NCBI GenBank assembly: GCA_036501485.1
Contig: DASYAG010000120.1
Span: forward strand, 3,288 to 67,287
Reading direction: 5' to 3'
Length of the DNA: 64,000 bases
DNA from: PALSA-607 sp036501485
GTDB taxonomy: Bacteria > Actinomycetota > Actinomycetes > Acidothermales > Acidothermaceae
Below the pieces are notes generated by a model. The model had not been told where the DNA came from, did not search any database, and saw only the letters and a program-made list of their open reading frames with translations. Position numbers and translations under genes: made by a program. This document shows, piece by piece, positions 34,969-43,994 of the stretch (positions are counted from its first letter, which is position 1; each line of letters starts with the position of its first letter).

Positions 34969-36714
34969 TTAGAGTTCCTCTCCGTCCCAGGCCGGTGCGA
35001 GGTCGCGGGCGACCTTGATGTCGTCGTTGCTGGTGCCAGCGGCCACCATCGGCCACACCATGGCGTCCTTGTGCACGCCGAAGTCGATGACGACAGGGGC
35101 ATCGTTGATGCCCATCGCCTTCTCGATCGTCGCATCGACGTCGTCCGCACTGTCGCATCGCAGACCGACGCAGCCCATCGCGTCAGCCAGCTTCACGAAG
35201 TCCGGAATCCGGCGCGAGTGCAGGTCGGTGTTGGAGTAGCGCGCGTTGTAGAAGAGCGTCTGCCACTGCCGCACCATGCCGAGCGCGCCGTTGTTGATCA
35301 GCGCGACCTTGATCGGTGCGCCCTCGAGTGCGCAGGTCACCAGCTCCTGGTTGGTCATCTGGAAGCATCCGTCGCCGTCGATCGCCCACACCGTTGAGTC
35401 GGGCCGCCCGAACTTGGCACCCATTGCTGCGGGCACCGCGAAGCCCATCGTGCCCGCGCCACCTGAGTTGATCCACGTGTGCGGCAGCTCGTGCGGCAAG
35501 TAGTGCGCCGCCCACATCTGGTGCTGACCGACCCCCGCAACGTAGACCGCTTCGGGTCCGACGATGTTGCCCAGGCGCTCGATCACATACTGCGGCGACA
35601 GTGTTCCGTCGGCCGGCGTGTCATACCCGAGTGGGTAAACCGTGCGCCATTGGTCGAGCTGGCGCCACCACGCCGTGAGGTCGGCCTGGTTGCCCGCTTC
35701 GAGTTCGGACTTCACCGCGACGATGAGGTCGGCGATCACCTCGCGTGCGTCACCAACGATCGGGACGTCGGCGGTGCGGTTCTTCGAAATCTCGGCCGGG
35801 TCGATGTCGGCGTGAATGATCGTGGCGTCGGGGGCGAAGCTCGACAGCTTGCCCGTGACGCGGTCGTCGAACCGAGCGCCGAGGGCGATGAGCAGGTCGG
35901 CCTTCTGTAGTGCGCCAACTGCGCCGACCGTACCGTGCATGCCCGGCATGCCCATGTGTTGTGGGTGGTTGTCGGGGAACGCGCCGCGCGCCATCAGCGT
36001 GGTGACGACCGGGATCCCGGTCAGCTCCGCGAGTTGCTTCAACTCACTCGTCGCGCGGGCGATCTGCACGCCGCCGCCGACATAGAGCACCGGCCGCTTG
36101 GACGACACGATGAGCTTCGCAGCTTCGCGAATCTGCTTGCTGTGTGGCTTGGCGGCCGGGCGGTAGCCCGGCAGGTCGACCTTGTCGGGGTAGTCGAAGG
36201 TCGTCATCGCCTGGAGCGCATCCTTCGCGACGTCAACGAGCACCGGCCCAGGCCGACCCGTCGACGCGATGTAGAACGCCTCCGCCACAGTCCGTGCAAT
36301 CTCGTCGGGGTTGGTGACGAGGAAGTTGTGCTTGGTGATCGGCATCGTGATGCCGCGGATGTCGGCCTCTTGAAAAGCGTCAGAGCCGATGGCGGACGAC
36401 GGAACCTGGCCGGTGATCGCGACGATCGGCGTGGAGTCCATGTAAGCGTTCGAGATCGGGGTGACGAGGTTCGTCGCGCCGGGGCCCGACGTGGCCATGC
36501 AAACGCCGACCTTGCCGGTCGCCATGGCGTAGCCCTCGGCCGCGTGGCCGGCGCCCTGCTCGTGGCGGACGAGTACGTGCCGAAGCTTGACGGAGTCGAA
36601 GAGCGGGTCGTAGAGCGGCAGGATGGCACCGCCCGGGATCCCGAACGCGATTTCGGCGCCGGCACGTTCCAGCGCGAGCACCAGCGACTTCGCGCCGGTT
36701 ATCTGCTCACTCAT
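34969..36714 (-). CDS. ilvB: Acetolactate synthase large (catalytic) subunit
   Basis: A 581-residue ThDP- and FAD-dependent enzyme condensing pyruvate with pyruvate or 2-oxobutyrate. The N-terminal PYR domain has the catalytic Glu in VRHEQGAGHAAEGYA; the C-terminal PP domain has the ThDP motif GDGCFQMTNQEL...NNG. ATG 36714 follows GGAG by seven bases; an earlier in-frame codon at 36756 lies in the leader region. Expression is attenuated through the Leu/Val leader peptide about 120 bases upstream. Confidence 0.95.
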   Translation of the reverse strand: MSEQITGAKSLVLALERAGAEIAFGIPGGAILPLYDPLFDSVKLRHVLVRHEQGAGHAAEGYAMATGKVGVCMATSGPGATNLVTPISNAYMDSTPIVAITGQVPSSAIGSDAFQEADIRGITMPITKHNFLVTNPDEIARTVAEAFYIASTGRPGPVLVDVAKDALQAMTTFDYPDKVDLPGYRPAAKPHSKQIREAAKLIVSSKRPVLYVGGGVQIARATSELKQLAELTGIPVVTTLMARGAFPDNHPQHMGMPGMHGTVGAVGALQKADLLIALGARFDDRVTGKLSSFAPDATIIHADIDPAEISKNRTADVPIVGDAREVIADLIVAVKSELEAGNQADLTAWWRQLDQWRTVYPLGYDTPADGTLSPQYVIERLGNIVGPEAVYVAGVGQHQMWAAHYLPHELPHTWINSGGAGTMGFAVPAAMGAKFGRPDSTVWAIDGDGCFQMTNQELVTCALEGAPIKVALINNGALGMVRQWQTLFYNARYSNTDLHSRRIPDFVKLADAMGCVGLRCDSADDVDATIEKAMGINDAPVVIDFGVHKDAMVWPMVAAGTSNDDIKVARDLAPAWDGEEL

Positions 36715-36775
36715 CTCAGGTCTCCATCTCACTGCGGGCGGTTCACACTCGGGCAACTGTTCACAACGTGGGCAA

Positions 36776-36810
36776 CAAAAAACCCCTCGTGCCGTGAAGC
36801 ACAGAGGGGC
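36776..36810 (-). terminator. Attenuator terminator upstream of ilvB
   Basis: Minus strand: CCCCTC, TGTGCTTCACGGCAC, GAGGGG, then TTTTTTG. The stem is extended by an inner GTGC/GCAC pairing. It lies between the leader peptide and the ilvB start. Confidence 0.85.
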
Positions 36811-36832
36811 GGCGCGCTAGCGGACCGGAAGG

Positions 36833-36871
36833 TCAGCCTGCGCGCTCACTTACTACAAGAAGGGTCTGCAC
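36833..36871 (-). CDS. ilvBNC leader peptide with Leu-Leu-Val-Val
   Basis: Twelve codons from GTG 36871 to TGA: VQTLLVVSERAG. Leu and Val are encoded by CTT CTT GTA GTA, codons rarely used in this genome window, which favours ribosome stalling when Leu-tRNA or Val-tRNA is short. It lies seven bases after a -10 and before a terminator, the classic arrangement for attenuation of an acetolactate synthase operon, as described for Corynebacterium ilvBNC. Confidence 0.78.
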   Translation of the reverse strand: MQTLLVVSERAG

Positions 36872-36878
36872 GCGTCCA

Positions 36879-36907
36879 AGATTGTCTTACGGCTCGATAT
36901 ATGTCAA
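36879..36907 (-). promoter_or_regulatory. ilvB operon promoter
   Basis: Minus strand: consensus TTGACA (36907-36902), 17-base spacer, CAATCT (36884-36879). Confidence 0.75.
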
Positions 36908-36983
36908 ACACGAACCGCCGCCCAACAGCCCGGAAACCCATAAATACAAGGACTTCCTAATATCTCAGCGCGGGTGCGCGGAG

Positions 36984-37029
36984 ACTGTCAGACAGTTGCG
37001 GTGCCCTAGGCCCGTAACTGTCAGACAGT
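36984..37029. promoter_or_regulatory. Tandem 13-base palindromes upstream of the ilvB promoter
   Basis: ACTGTCAGACAGT occurs twice, identically, at 36984-36996 and 37017-37029. Each is an interrupted palindrome (CTGTC-n-GACAG), and the centres are 33 bases apart, three helical turns. This fits a dimeric regulator binding twice on one DNA face, about 80-120 bases upstream of the ilvB -35. The regulator is not identified. Confidence 0.5.
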
Positions 37030-37066
37030 CGGCGTCAAGCAGTCGGCGGACGGCGAGTGGTGCGGG

Positions 37067-37142
37067 CCGCTCCTAGCTGCAGACCGCTCTGCTGCCAAGG
37101 CGGCCTTCCGCCACTCGCTCCGCTCCTAGCTGCAGACCGCTC
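37067..37142. repeat. Direct repeat of the ilvD 3' end
   Basis: A 23-base sequence containing CCTAGCTGCAGACCGCTC occurs at 37067-37089 and 37120-37142, 53 bases apart. The second copy includes the last codons and stop of ilvD; the first lies just beyond the gene, as if the gene end had been duplicated. Confidence 0.75.
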
Positions 37143-38817
37143 CGTAGGCGGCGGAGCCGACTAGCTTCCGGTACTTCGACAGCACGCCCGTCGTATACTT
37201 CGGCGCCATCGGCTCCCAGCCGATCCGCCGCTTGGCCAGCTCCTCGTCGTCCACCATGAGATCGAGCGTCCGCGTGGCGACGTCCAGCTTGATCACATCG
37301 CCGTCGCGGACGAACGCGATAGGGCCGCCGTCGACGGCCTCGGGTGCAACGTGCGCGATGCACAGACCCGTCGTTCCGCCGGAGAACCGACCGTCGGTCA
37401 GCAGCAAGACATCCTTGCCGAGACCCGCACCCTTGATCGCGCCCGTCACGGCGAGCATCTCGCGCATGCCCGGCCCACCCTTGGGCCCCTCGTTGCGAAT
37501 GACCACGACGTCGCCGGCTTGCAAGGTGCCGTTCTCGACGGCGTCCATCGCGGCTCGCTCGCCGTCGAACACCCGCGCGGTGCCCTCGAATACGGCCCGA
37601 TCGAGACCTGCGGTCTTGACGACGGCGCCGTCCGGTGCCAACGATCCGCGCAGGATCGTCAGCCCACCGGTGCGGTGAATCGGGTCGTTCATCGCGTGGA
37701 TGACCTTGCCGTCGGGGTCGACAGGTCGCACCTCGGCCAGGTTCTCGGCCACTGTGCGACCCGTGACGGTGAGGGCAGAGCCGTCGATGAGCCCGGCGTC
37801 GAGTAGCGCCTTCATCACGACCGGAACGCCGCCGACGTGGTCGACGTCGCTCATGACGTAGCGGCCGAACGGCTTGACGTCGGCCAGGTGCGGCACCCGG
37901 TCGCCGATGCGGTTGAAGTCGTCGAGGTCCAGCTCAACGCCGGCCTCGCGGGCGATCGCAAGCAGGTGCAGAACGGCGTTCGTCGAGCCCCCGAGAGCCA
38001 TCACGACGGCGATCGCGTTGTCGAACGCGGTCTTCGTGAGGATCTGCCTGGCAGTGATGCCCAGACGCAGCAGGCCGACCACTGCCTCGCCCGACGCACG
38101 CGCGAAGCCGTCGCGCCGGCGGTCAGGAGCGGGGGGCGCCGCGGATCCAGGCAGTGACATGCCTAGCGCTTCGGCGGCACAGGCCATCGTGTTCGCGGTG
38201 TACATGCCGGCGCAGGCGCCTTCGACCTGACAGAACACCCGCTCGATGGCGTCGACCTCTTCGCGGGTGACCAAGCCGCGCACGCAACCGCCCACGGCCT
38301 CGAACGCGTCGATGATGGTGATGTTGTCGCGGTCGCCGATCTTGCCGGCCAGTGTCGTGCCGGCGTAGAGGAACACCGAGGCAAGGTCGAGGCGCGCCGC
38401 CGCCATGAGCATGCCAGGCAATGACTTGTCACAGCCGGCGAGCAGAACTGAGCCGTCGAGCCGCTCGGCCATCATGACCGTCTCGACGGAGTCGGCGATC
38501 ACCTCACGCGACACCAACGAGAAGTGCATGCCCTCGTGGCCCATCGAGATGCCGTCGGACACTGAGATCGTGCCGAACTCGAGTGGGTATCCCCCGGCGG
38601 CGTGCACGCCCTCCTTGGCCGACTTCGCCAGGCGGTCGAGCGACAAGTTGCAGGGGGTGATCTCGTTCCACGAACTGGCGACACCGATTTGCGGCTTGAC
38701 CCAATCGTCGTCACCCATGCCTACCGCGCGCAGCATCCCGCGCGAAGCGGTGGCCTCGATGCCGTCAGTGACAACGCGGCTGCGTGGCTTGATGTCGGGT
38801 TCGTGTGTCGTCGTCAT
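37126..38817 (-). CDS. ilvD: Dihydroxy-acid dehydratase
   Basis: A 563-residue Fe-S dehydratase producing 2-oxoacids for Val, Leu and Ile. Cluster Cys candidates lie in LLAGCDKSLPG, GGCVRGL and EGACAGMYTANTM; DGRFSGGTTG and VIRNEGPKGGPGM are family signatures. ATG 38817 has AAGG nine bases upstream. It is 19 bases after the membrane-protein gene 38837-40957, so it may be co-transcribed with the sigma-like paralogues rather than with ilvBNC. Confidence 0.94.
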   Translation of the reverse strand: MTTTHEPDIKPRSRVVTDGIEATASRGMLRAVGMGDDDWVKPQIGVASSWNEITPCNLSLDRLAKSAKEGVHAAGGYPLEFGTISVSDGISMGHEGMHFSLVSREVIADSVETVMMAERLDGSVLLAGCDKSLPGMLMAAARLDLASVFLYAGTTLAGKIGDRDNITIIDAFEAVGGCVRGLVTREEVDAIERVFCQVEGACAGMYTANTMACAAEALGMSLPGSAAPPAPDRRRDGFARASGEAVVGLLRLGITARQILTKTAFDNAIAVVMALGGSTNAVLHLLAIAREAGVELDLDDFNRIGDRVPHLADVKPFGRYVMSDVDHVGGVPVVMKALLDAGLIDGSALTVTGRTVAENLAEVRPVDPDGKVIHAMNDPIHRTGGLTILRGSLAPDGAVVKTAGLDRAVFEGTARVFDGERAAMDAVENGTLQAGDVVVIRNEGPKGGPGMREMLAVTGAIKGAGLGKDVLLLTDGRFSGGTTGLCIAHVAPEAVDGGPIAFVRDGDVIKLDVATRTLDLMVDDEELAKRRIGWEPMAPKYTTGVLSKYRKLVGSAAYGAVCS

Positions 38818-38836
38818 GACGCGAAACCTTACGTCA

Positions 38837-40957
38837 CTACCCGCCGAGCGACGGCGGTACCGACAGCGATGTGACGGGGTGACCCGCGGCGTCGAGCAGC
38901 TGCACGTGTGCCACGACCCCGAGCGCGCCGGCCCCGTCGTCGTTCGGGTCCGAAGGTGGGCTCGGCACCAGGAAGCTGGCGAACCCCGTCGAACTGAAGA
39001 CGATCGGTTTCGAGTTCTGGCCGTCGCCAAGCAACTCGACCCTGCTCGCACCGGTCGTGCCAGCTGCAGAAATCACCCCGAGCCGGGTGCCATCGACTGC
39101 GCGATAGGCGAAGGCGACCGGAACGTCGGGCGCGGCCGAATCCACTAAATACTCCGCGTGATCTCCAGGTGCGGCTCCGCTCCACTCGACGATCAGCAAG
39201 TCGTACGCCTTCGTCTTCACTCGCAGGACCACGAGCTTCGTGCCCGCGACGTCGGTTCCGGCCCACAGCACCACGGGGCGGGCGGCAACAATCGGGTTCG
39301 ATCCCTCCCACGCCGCGGCCTCGGTCAGCGCATCGGCGAGCAACGTCGAGTCTGGGTGACCCTGCACGATTGCTGGTGTCGGCAACGGCGCCGCTGGCGG
39401 ACCATCGCTGGTCACCGATCCGGTGAACTGCGGCCTCAGCTGAATGTCGGGCGCGTCCTTGATCGTGTAGGTCGACGACCCGACGGTCACATCGATGACG
39501 AAGCTCGCCGCCGTGGCGCCCGCTGTCATGTCCTTCACCGCGATGCCGTTCTGGTAGGGCAGCGCCGTGAACCCGGTGCCAACGCTCGGGTCATCGAAGT
39601 CGAAGTCGGCGATCTGAATTCCCGTCGTGTCGGGCGGCGCGATCACCACGTACTCCTCGTGTCCGCTGGTGTCGATCAAGCCGTCGGCCAGGATGCTGTC
39701 GGGCAGCAGGCTGCCGCCGTAGCTGGTGGCGCCCTCGACCAAGTTGTCGGAGCCGACCGGACCGTAGAACCACGACTGGATAACCCCGTTTATCGAGTTC
39801 GAGGTCACGTAGGCGATCCGCATTGTCGGTGTGTCCGTAGCGAGTAGCACCTGCACCTGACCGCTCGCGTCGGCGTGCACAGTCGTGAAGTACGACTTCA
39901 AGTGAGCGAGCAGCACCGTGTCTTTCGCTGCCGTGCCCCTCGTCGCCCATGGCACGACGAGAACCGGCACGGCGCGCGCTGCCGGCACTGGCGCGAATGG
40001 CCCTTGCGACGAGAGGCTGCCGGTAAAGGTTGGCGATGGTCCTGTCCGCACCAGCGCCGGCGCACCGCTTCGCGCCGCCGACGCGGCCGCAGCTGCCGCG
40101 GTGGCCTTGGTCGGTTGCGATGCCTGCACGGCGAGCACAAAACCGGCCACCACAACGGCCAGCACCGCGGCGACAGCAACGATCGCTCGTCGGCCCAGAC
40201 GTTGCGCCCGCGCCACCACTGCGGGATAAGGATCGATGACCCGGGACGACGACAATGCACGTTCGCGCAACGTGTCGGCAAGCACATCGGCGAACCGGCG
40301 CTCACGCATGTTCGCGAATGAGGCCGCGACAGTCGGGTCGGCGGCGAGCGACACCCGCAGTTGAACCACAGCTGCTGCGGCGATGAGATCTTGTCTTCGC
40401 AGCGAACCAAACGACTCAGGGACGCTGAGACCGGCCAGCCTCCTCGACGCAACCGAGGGGTCGGCGAACACCAACGGAACACGCTGGCGCGGCTTCAGGT
40501 TCTGCCAGGCCCTCCACATGCCGTCGTGGAGCACCTCGACATCAACTGCATCGTCGACAGCACTATCGAGACTGCTGTCGACTGTCTGCATCGACACATC
40601 GGCTGCGACCTCAGCCCCAGCGACCGGACGTCGAAACGCGTCGTGATTCACGGTTGCCGCAGCCGCCCCGACGAGTACGTCGTCGGCGTCGTCAGAACGC
40701 TCAGCAGTGGCGTGGCCGTGCGGGCGGAACTGGCGCCGATTCGGCAATGCGGAGAGCAGCGCGTCGACGGCAAGTGGCTCGGGCGCGCCTGTTGTCTCGG
40801 CGTCGCGCCACTGCCGCCGGACCCGAGCAAGTGCGTCGGCGCTCAGCACAGCCGGATCGCTGGACGCGCCCGCCGTCAGCAGGAACGCGAGCCGCGTGAG
40901 CGGGTCGGCAAAGCCGACGACGAACTCCCGGAACTCCTTCTCCACGCTCGCCATCAC
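38837..40957 (-). CDS. Membrane protein with decayed ECF-sigma-like N-terminus (paralogue A)
   Basis: A protein of about 706 residues. Residues 1-60 resemble sigma region 2 (EFREFVVGFADPLTRLAFLLTAG) and about 165-225 a region-4 stub (AWQNLKPRQRVPLVFADPSVASRRLAGL) with no recognisable helix-turn-helix. A transmembrane helix at about 262-285 leads to a 420-residue extracytoplasmic domain with blocks TRGTAAKD, GQVQVLL, SWFYGPVGS and YVVIAPPDT. It is paralogous throughout to the next gene. GTG 40957 (AGGGA seven bases upstream) or ATG 40954 may be the start. A signalling role is inference; no known family is claimed. Confidence 0.75.
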   Translation of the reverse strand: MMASVEKEFREFVVGFADPLTRLAFLLTAGASSDPAVLSADALARVRRQWRDAETTGAPEPLAVDALLSALPNRRQFRPHGHATAERSDDADDVLVGAAAATVNHDAFRRPVAGAEVAADVSMQTVDSSLDSAVDDAVDVEVLHDGMWRAWQNLKPRQRVPLVFADPSVASRRLAGLSVPESFGSLRRQDLIAAAAVVQLRVSLAADPTVAASFANMRERRFADVLADTLRERALSSSRVIDPYPAVVARAQRLGRRAIVAVAAVLAVVVAGFVLAVQASQPTKATAAAAAASAARSGAPALVRTGPSPTFTGSLSSQGPFAPVPAARAVPVLVVPWATRGTAAKDTVLLAHLKSYFTTVHADASGQVQVLLATDTPTMRIAYVTSNSINGVIQSWFYGPVGSDNLVEGATSYGGSLLPDSILADGLIDTSGHEEYVVIAPPDTTGIQIADFDFDDPSVGTGFTALPYQNGIAVKDMTAGATAASFVIDVTVGSSTYTIKDAPDIQLRPQFTGSVTSDGPPAAPLPTPAIVQGHPDSTLLADALTEAAAWEGSNPIVAARPVVLWAGTDVAGTKLVVLRVKTKAYDLLIVEWSGAAPGDHAEYLVDSAAPDVPVAFAYRAVDGTRLGVISAAGTTGASRVELLGDGQNSKPIVFSSTGFASFLVPSPPSDPNDDGAGALGVVAHVQLLDAAGHPVTSLSVPPSLGG

Positions 40958-40969
40958 TACAGCGTCCCT

Positions 40970-42859
40970 CTACAAGATCGCGATCGGAATGGTTTTGACA
41001 ACGTTGCCACCCGGGCCAAGCAGCTCCACAGCCAGGCCCGGGTACGTGAACCACGTGTCGTCGGTCACGAGGAAGCTGGTGAACCCGGTGCCGTCCAGCG
41101 GCGACGAGGCCAGCTGCTTCCCTTGAAACGTGAGTGCGGCAGCCGAGTCGCCTGGTGCTCCGAGAACCCCAACTCGCGGATCGCCAGACCCGGCGTAGCT
41201 GAACGCCATCGGCGCGTCAGGTGTGCTCGGATCCGCGATGTCTTCGGTCTCTTGGCGGGGCACGCCCGTGCGGTCTTCCGAGCTGACCAACAACACGTCA
41301 GAAAGCTCCACCTTCATCCGGACGACCACAATGCGGTTGGCGGCTTGGTCGGTACCACCCCACAGCACCTTCATCTGCACGTAATTGGCCGGGCCGTCTT
41401 CCCTCGCCATCAGTGCGGCGTCGTTCGCCGCCTGCGCGAGTACCTGTGGGGCTGGATTTCCTCGCTCGGCGGCGAACGACGGCACCCCCTGCGGCTCAAA
41501 GGGTGCACTCGCACCCTCGAACGTCGGGCCGAGCGCGAGGGTTTGCATCCCCTGGCTCATCACATCGGATTGCCCGACTCGCGCCACCACGCTGAGCGAC
41601 GCAATGCTGCCGGTCGGGACGGCTTTGACGGCGATGCCCGCGGTCTCACGCAAGGGCGATGACGTCGATGTCGTGGTGGCGGTGTCGGCAGTGATCACCG
41701 ACATCTTGCGGGTGTCAGGCGGCGCGAGCACCACAAGCTGGGTGTGCCCCTGCGCGTCGGCGAGACCGGTCGCGAGGATCTCGGTACGGGCGTCCAGACC
41801 GCCGCCGTATTGCACGACGCCCTCGACGAGGTCGCCCGACCCGACCGGGCCGTAGAACCACGACTCGAGCACGCCGGTCGGCGACTTGGCCGTGACATAC
41901 GCGATTCGGTACGTCGAGGTGTCGGTGATCAGCAACACCTGCACTTGGCCCGTGGTTTCCGGGTGGGCGTACAAAAACGCCGCCTTCAGCTTCGTGATCA
42001 GCGCGGCGTCTTTGGCTGCAGTACCGCGCGTCGGCCACGCGACCACTGGTCCTCTGTCGCTGACTGAATCCGCCAGCGTCGAGGCGGAGACCGGTGGAAC
42101 GTGGCCCTTCTTCGGTGCCGATGCCCGGATGGCGACCGCACCCACAGCGACCACGACGACGACCGAGGCAGCAACCGCACCGAGTGCCCGCAGCCGCATC
42201 CGCGACGCCCGTTGCCGGATGCGCAAATAGGGGTCGATCAGTGCGGGCGCCGCCGCCGCCTGCTCGCGCAACGCGTCGCGCACGACCGCAGCGAGTTGCG
42301 CATCAGCAGTGAAGCCGACCCGACTGCGCATGCCTGGATCGGAAGCGACCGCCTGCCGAAGACATCGCCACGCGTCGTCAGCGACAGCCGAAGCTCGTCG
42401 GGCCGCCCGCGACGACTGCGGAATCTCGATGCCGCCCAACCGTCGGGCCGCAACCGACGCATCGTCGAGCAGCAACGGCACGCGTTGGCGCGGGGCCAGC
42501 GTCTTCCATGCGGTCCACGCCGCCGCACGGAGCAGGCCCGCGTCAATCTCGTCGTCCGGCAACTGACCAGACGCGGGGACGCCGAGTGTTACAGGTCGTG
42601 CGGTGCCGTCGCGGTCCGCGACGGCAGCCCTACTGCGGCGCGAACGCGGGAGTGCCGATACAAGCCTTTCGATCGCGAGCGGTTCCGGCGCTCCGGTAGC
42701 TTCGGCGTCGTCCCATCGCTGGCGAACGGCGGCAAGCGCCGCAACGGTAATGTCGACGGAGTCGAGCTCGGTACCCGCACTGAGCAGGAATGCGAACCTC
42801 GCGAGCGGGTCAGCACAGCCAGCGACGAAGTCGCGGAACTCCTGCTCCGAGCGCGTCAC
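40970..42859 (-). CDS. Membrane protein with decayed ECF-sigma-like N-terminus (paralogue B)
   Basis: 629 residues, organised like paralogue A: sigma-region-2-like start (EQEFRDFVAGCADPLARFAFLLSAG), region-4-like TLAPRQRVPLLLDDASVAARRLGGI, a shared juxtamembrane motif LIDPYLRIRQRA, one transmembrane helix (LRALGAVAASVVVVVAVGAVAI) and an extracytoplasmic domain sharing TRGTAAKDAAL, GQVQVLL, SWFYGPVGS and VVLAPPDT with A. GTG 42859 is only seven bases after the upstream stop, so translation is probably coupled. Paralogue A follows after 12 bases. Confidence 0.75.
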   Translation of the reverse strand: MTRSEQEFRDFVAGCADPLARFAFLLSAGTELDSVDITVAALAAVRQRWDDAEATGAPEPLAIERLVSALPRSRRSRAAVADRDGTARPVTLGVPASGQLPDDEIDAGLLRAAAWTAWKTLAPRQRVPLLLDDASVAARRLGGIEIPQSSRAARRASAVADDAWRCLRQAVASDPGMRSRVGFTADAQLAAVVRDALREQAAAAPALIDPYLRIRQRASRMRLRALGAVAASVVVVVAVGAVAIRASAPKKGHVPPVSASTLADSVSDRGPVVAWPTRGTAAKDAALITKLKAAFLYAHPETTGQVQVLLITDTSTYRIAYVTAKSPTGVLESWFYGPVGSGDLVEGVVQYGGGLDARTEILATGLADAQGHTQLVVLAPPDTRKMSVITADTATTTSTSSPLRETAGIAVKAVPTGSIASLSVVARVGQSDVMSQGMQTLALGPTFEGASAPFEPQGVPSFAAERGNPAPQVLAQAANDAALMAREDGPANYVQMKVLWGGTDQAANRIVVVRMKVELSDVLLVSSEDRTGVPRQETEDIADPSTPDAPMAFSYAGSGDPRVGVLGAPGDSAAALTFQGKQLASSPLDGTGFTSFLVTDDTWFTYPGLAVELLGPGGNVVKTIPIAIL

Positions 42860-42866
42860 GATGCGG

Positions 42867-43802
42867 CTAGGCCCCGACGGCAATCGTCGAAGCAGGCCCT
42901 GCCACGACGCTGTCGACCGGCTCCCCGGCGACGAACTTGGCAACCTGCGCGCGGACCAAGCGAGCGGCCCTGGGCAGGAATGCGGATGAGTTGCCGCCGA
43001 CATGCGGCGAGATCAGGACGCCGGGCGCGCTCCACAGCGGATGATCGCTCGGCAGCGGTTCGGGGTCGGTGACGTCGAGCGCCGCGCGGAGCCGACCGCT
43101 CTGCAGTTCTGCGACCAGCGCATCGGTGTCGACGACCCCGCCGCGTGCAACGTTGACCAGCAACGCGCCGTCCCGCATGGTGGCCAGGAATCGACCGTCA
43201 ACCAGGTGTCGCGTCGCGGGCGTCAGTGGCGTGATGACGATGACCACATCGGCTTGCGGCAGCAGCTCGGGCAACTCGTCGACACCGTGGACGCCACCGG
43301 GCCGAGCTCTGCTTGCGACGCGGATCAGGTTCACCTCGAACGGTATGAGGCGCGCTTCGATTGACTCCCCGATCGAGCCGTAGCCCAAGATCAGCACGGT
43401 CTTGTCGGCGAGCGCGGGGTAGTCAGCGTGCACCCATTGCCCATGTTGCTGAGCAAGAACGAAGTCGGGAATTCCGCGCAGCGACGACAGCGTCAACGTC
43501 AACGCCAACTCGGCGGTACTTGAGTTGTGCACGCCGCCCGCGTTGCACACGGTGATGCCGTCCGGCACGTACTGCAACACGTGCTCATAGCCGGCGGTCA
43601 ACAGCTGCAGGACCCGCAGCGACTTCATTTCGCGAACGATCTCGAGCGATGCGACGGAGAAGGTGTACGGCGCGACATAGAACTCGACCTCGCCAACAGT
43701 GTCGGGGGGCGGCCCTTCACCGGTGTAGACGTCGACGTCAATCTCCGGGCTCAGCTTCTCGACGTCCGCTACCCAATCGGAGTACGGGACCCACACGCGC
43801 AC
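42867..43802 (-). CDS. D-2-hydroxyacid dehydrogenase family protein
   Basis: A 311-residue NAD-dependent D-isomer-specific dehydrogenase: NAD motif LGYGSIGESIEARL, catalytic Arg in NVARGGVVDTDAL, Glu in DVTDPEPL and His in ISPHVGGNS. Substrates in this family range from glyoxylate to phosphoglycerate; none can be chosen here. GTG 43802 has GGAGGA just upstream, so the longer frame to 43925 is rejected. First gene of a run leading to the two sigma-like proteins and ilvD. Confidence 0.85.
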   Translation of the reverse strand: MRVWVPYSDWVADVEKLSPEIDVDVYTGEGPPPDTVGEVEFYVAPYTFSVASLEIVREMKSLRVLQLLTAGYEHVLQYVPDGITVCNAGGVHNSSTAELALTLTLSSLRGIPDFVLAQQHGQWVHADYPALADKTVLILGYGSIGESIEARLIPFEVNLIRVASRARPGGVHGVDELPELLPQADVVIVITPLTPATRHLVDGRFLATMRDGALLVNVARGGVVDTDALVAELQSGRLRAALDVTDPEPLPSDHPLWSAPGVLISPHVGGNSSAFLPRAARLVRAQVAKFVAGEPVDSVVAGPASTIAVGA

Positions 43803-43994
43803 GATTCCTCCACCCGACCGCGGCCGTATTAGCCCTCGGGCGAGGGGACGGACCGCACGTGGCGATTGTCCCCCGCCCGAGAGCGTTCGCGTCGCCAGGC
43901 TGGTTCGGTTCACGTTGCCCATCACACGTGGCGAACGGCGTCTCGGTTCGGATCGGGCTCTCCGAGTTCGCCGCCTACCTGCCAGAGCGGCGTT

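Noticed and set aside
38818..39051. Extension of ilvD upstream of 38817
   Set aside because: It would read through the end of paralogue A out of phase; ATG 38817 has a ribosome-binding site and matches the IlvD N-terminus.
40361..41662. Plus-strand frame of 433 codons opposite the sigma-like membrane proteins
   Set aside because: Composition rich in Arg/His/Gly with no domain; the minus-strand paralogues are mutually conserved, which proves the coding strand.
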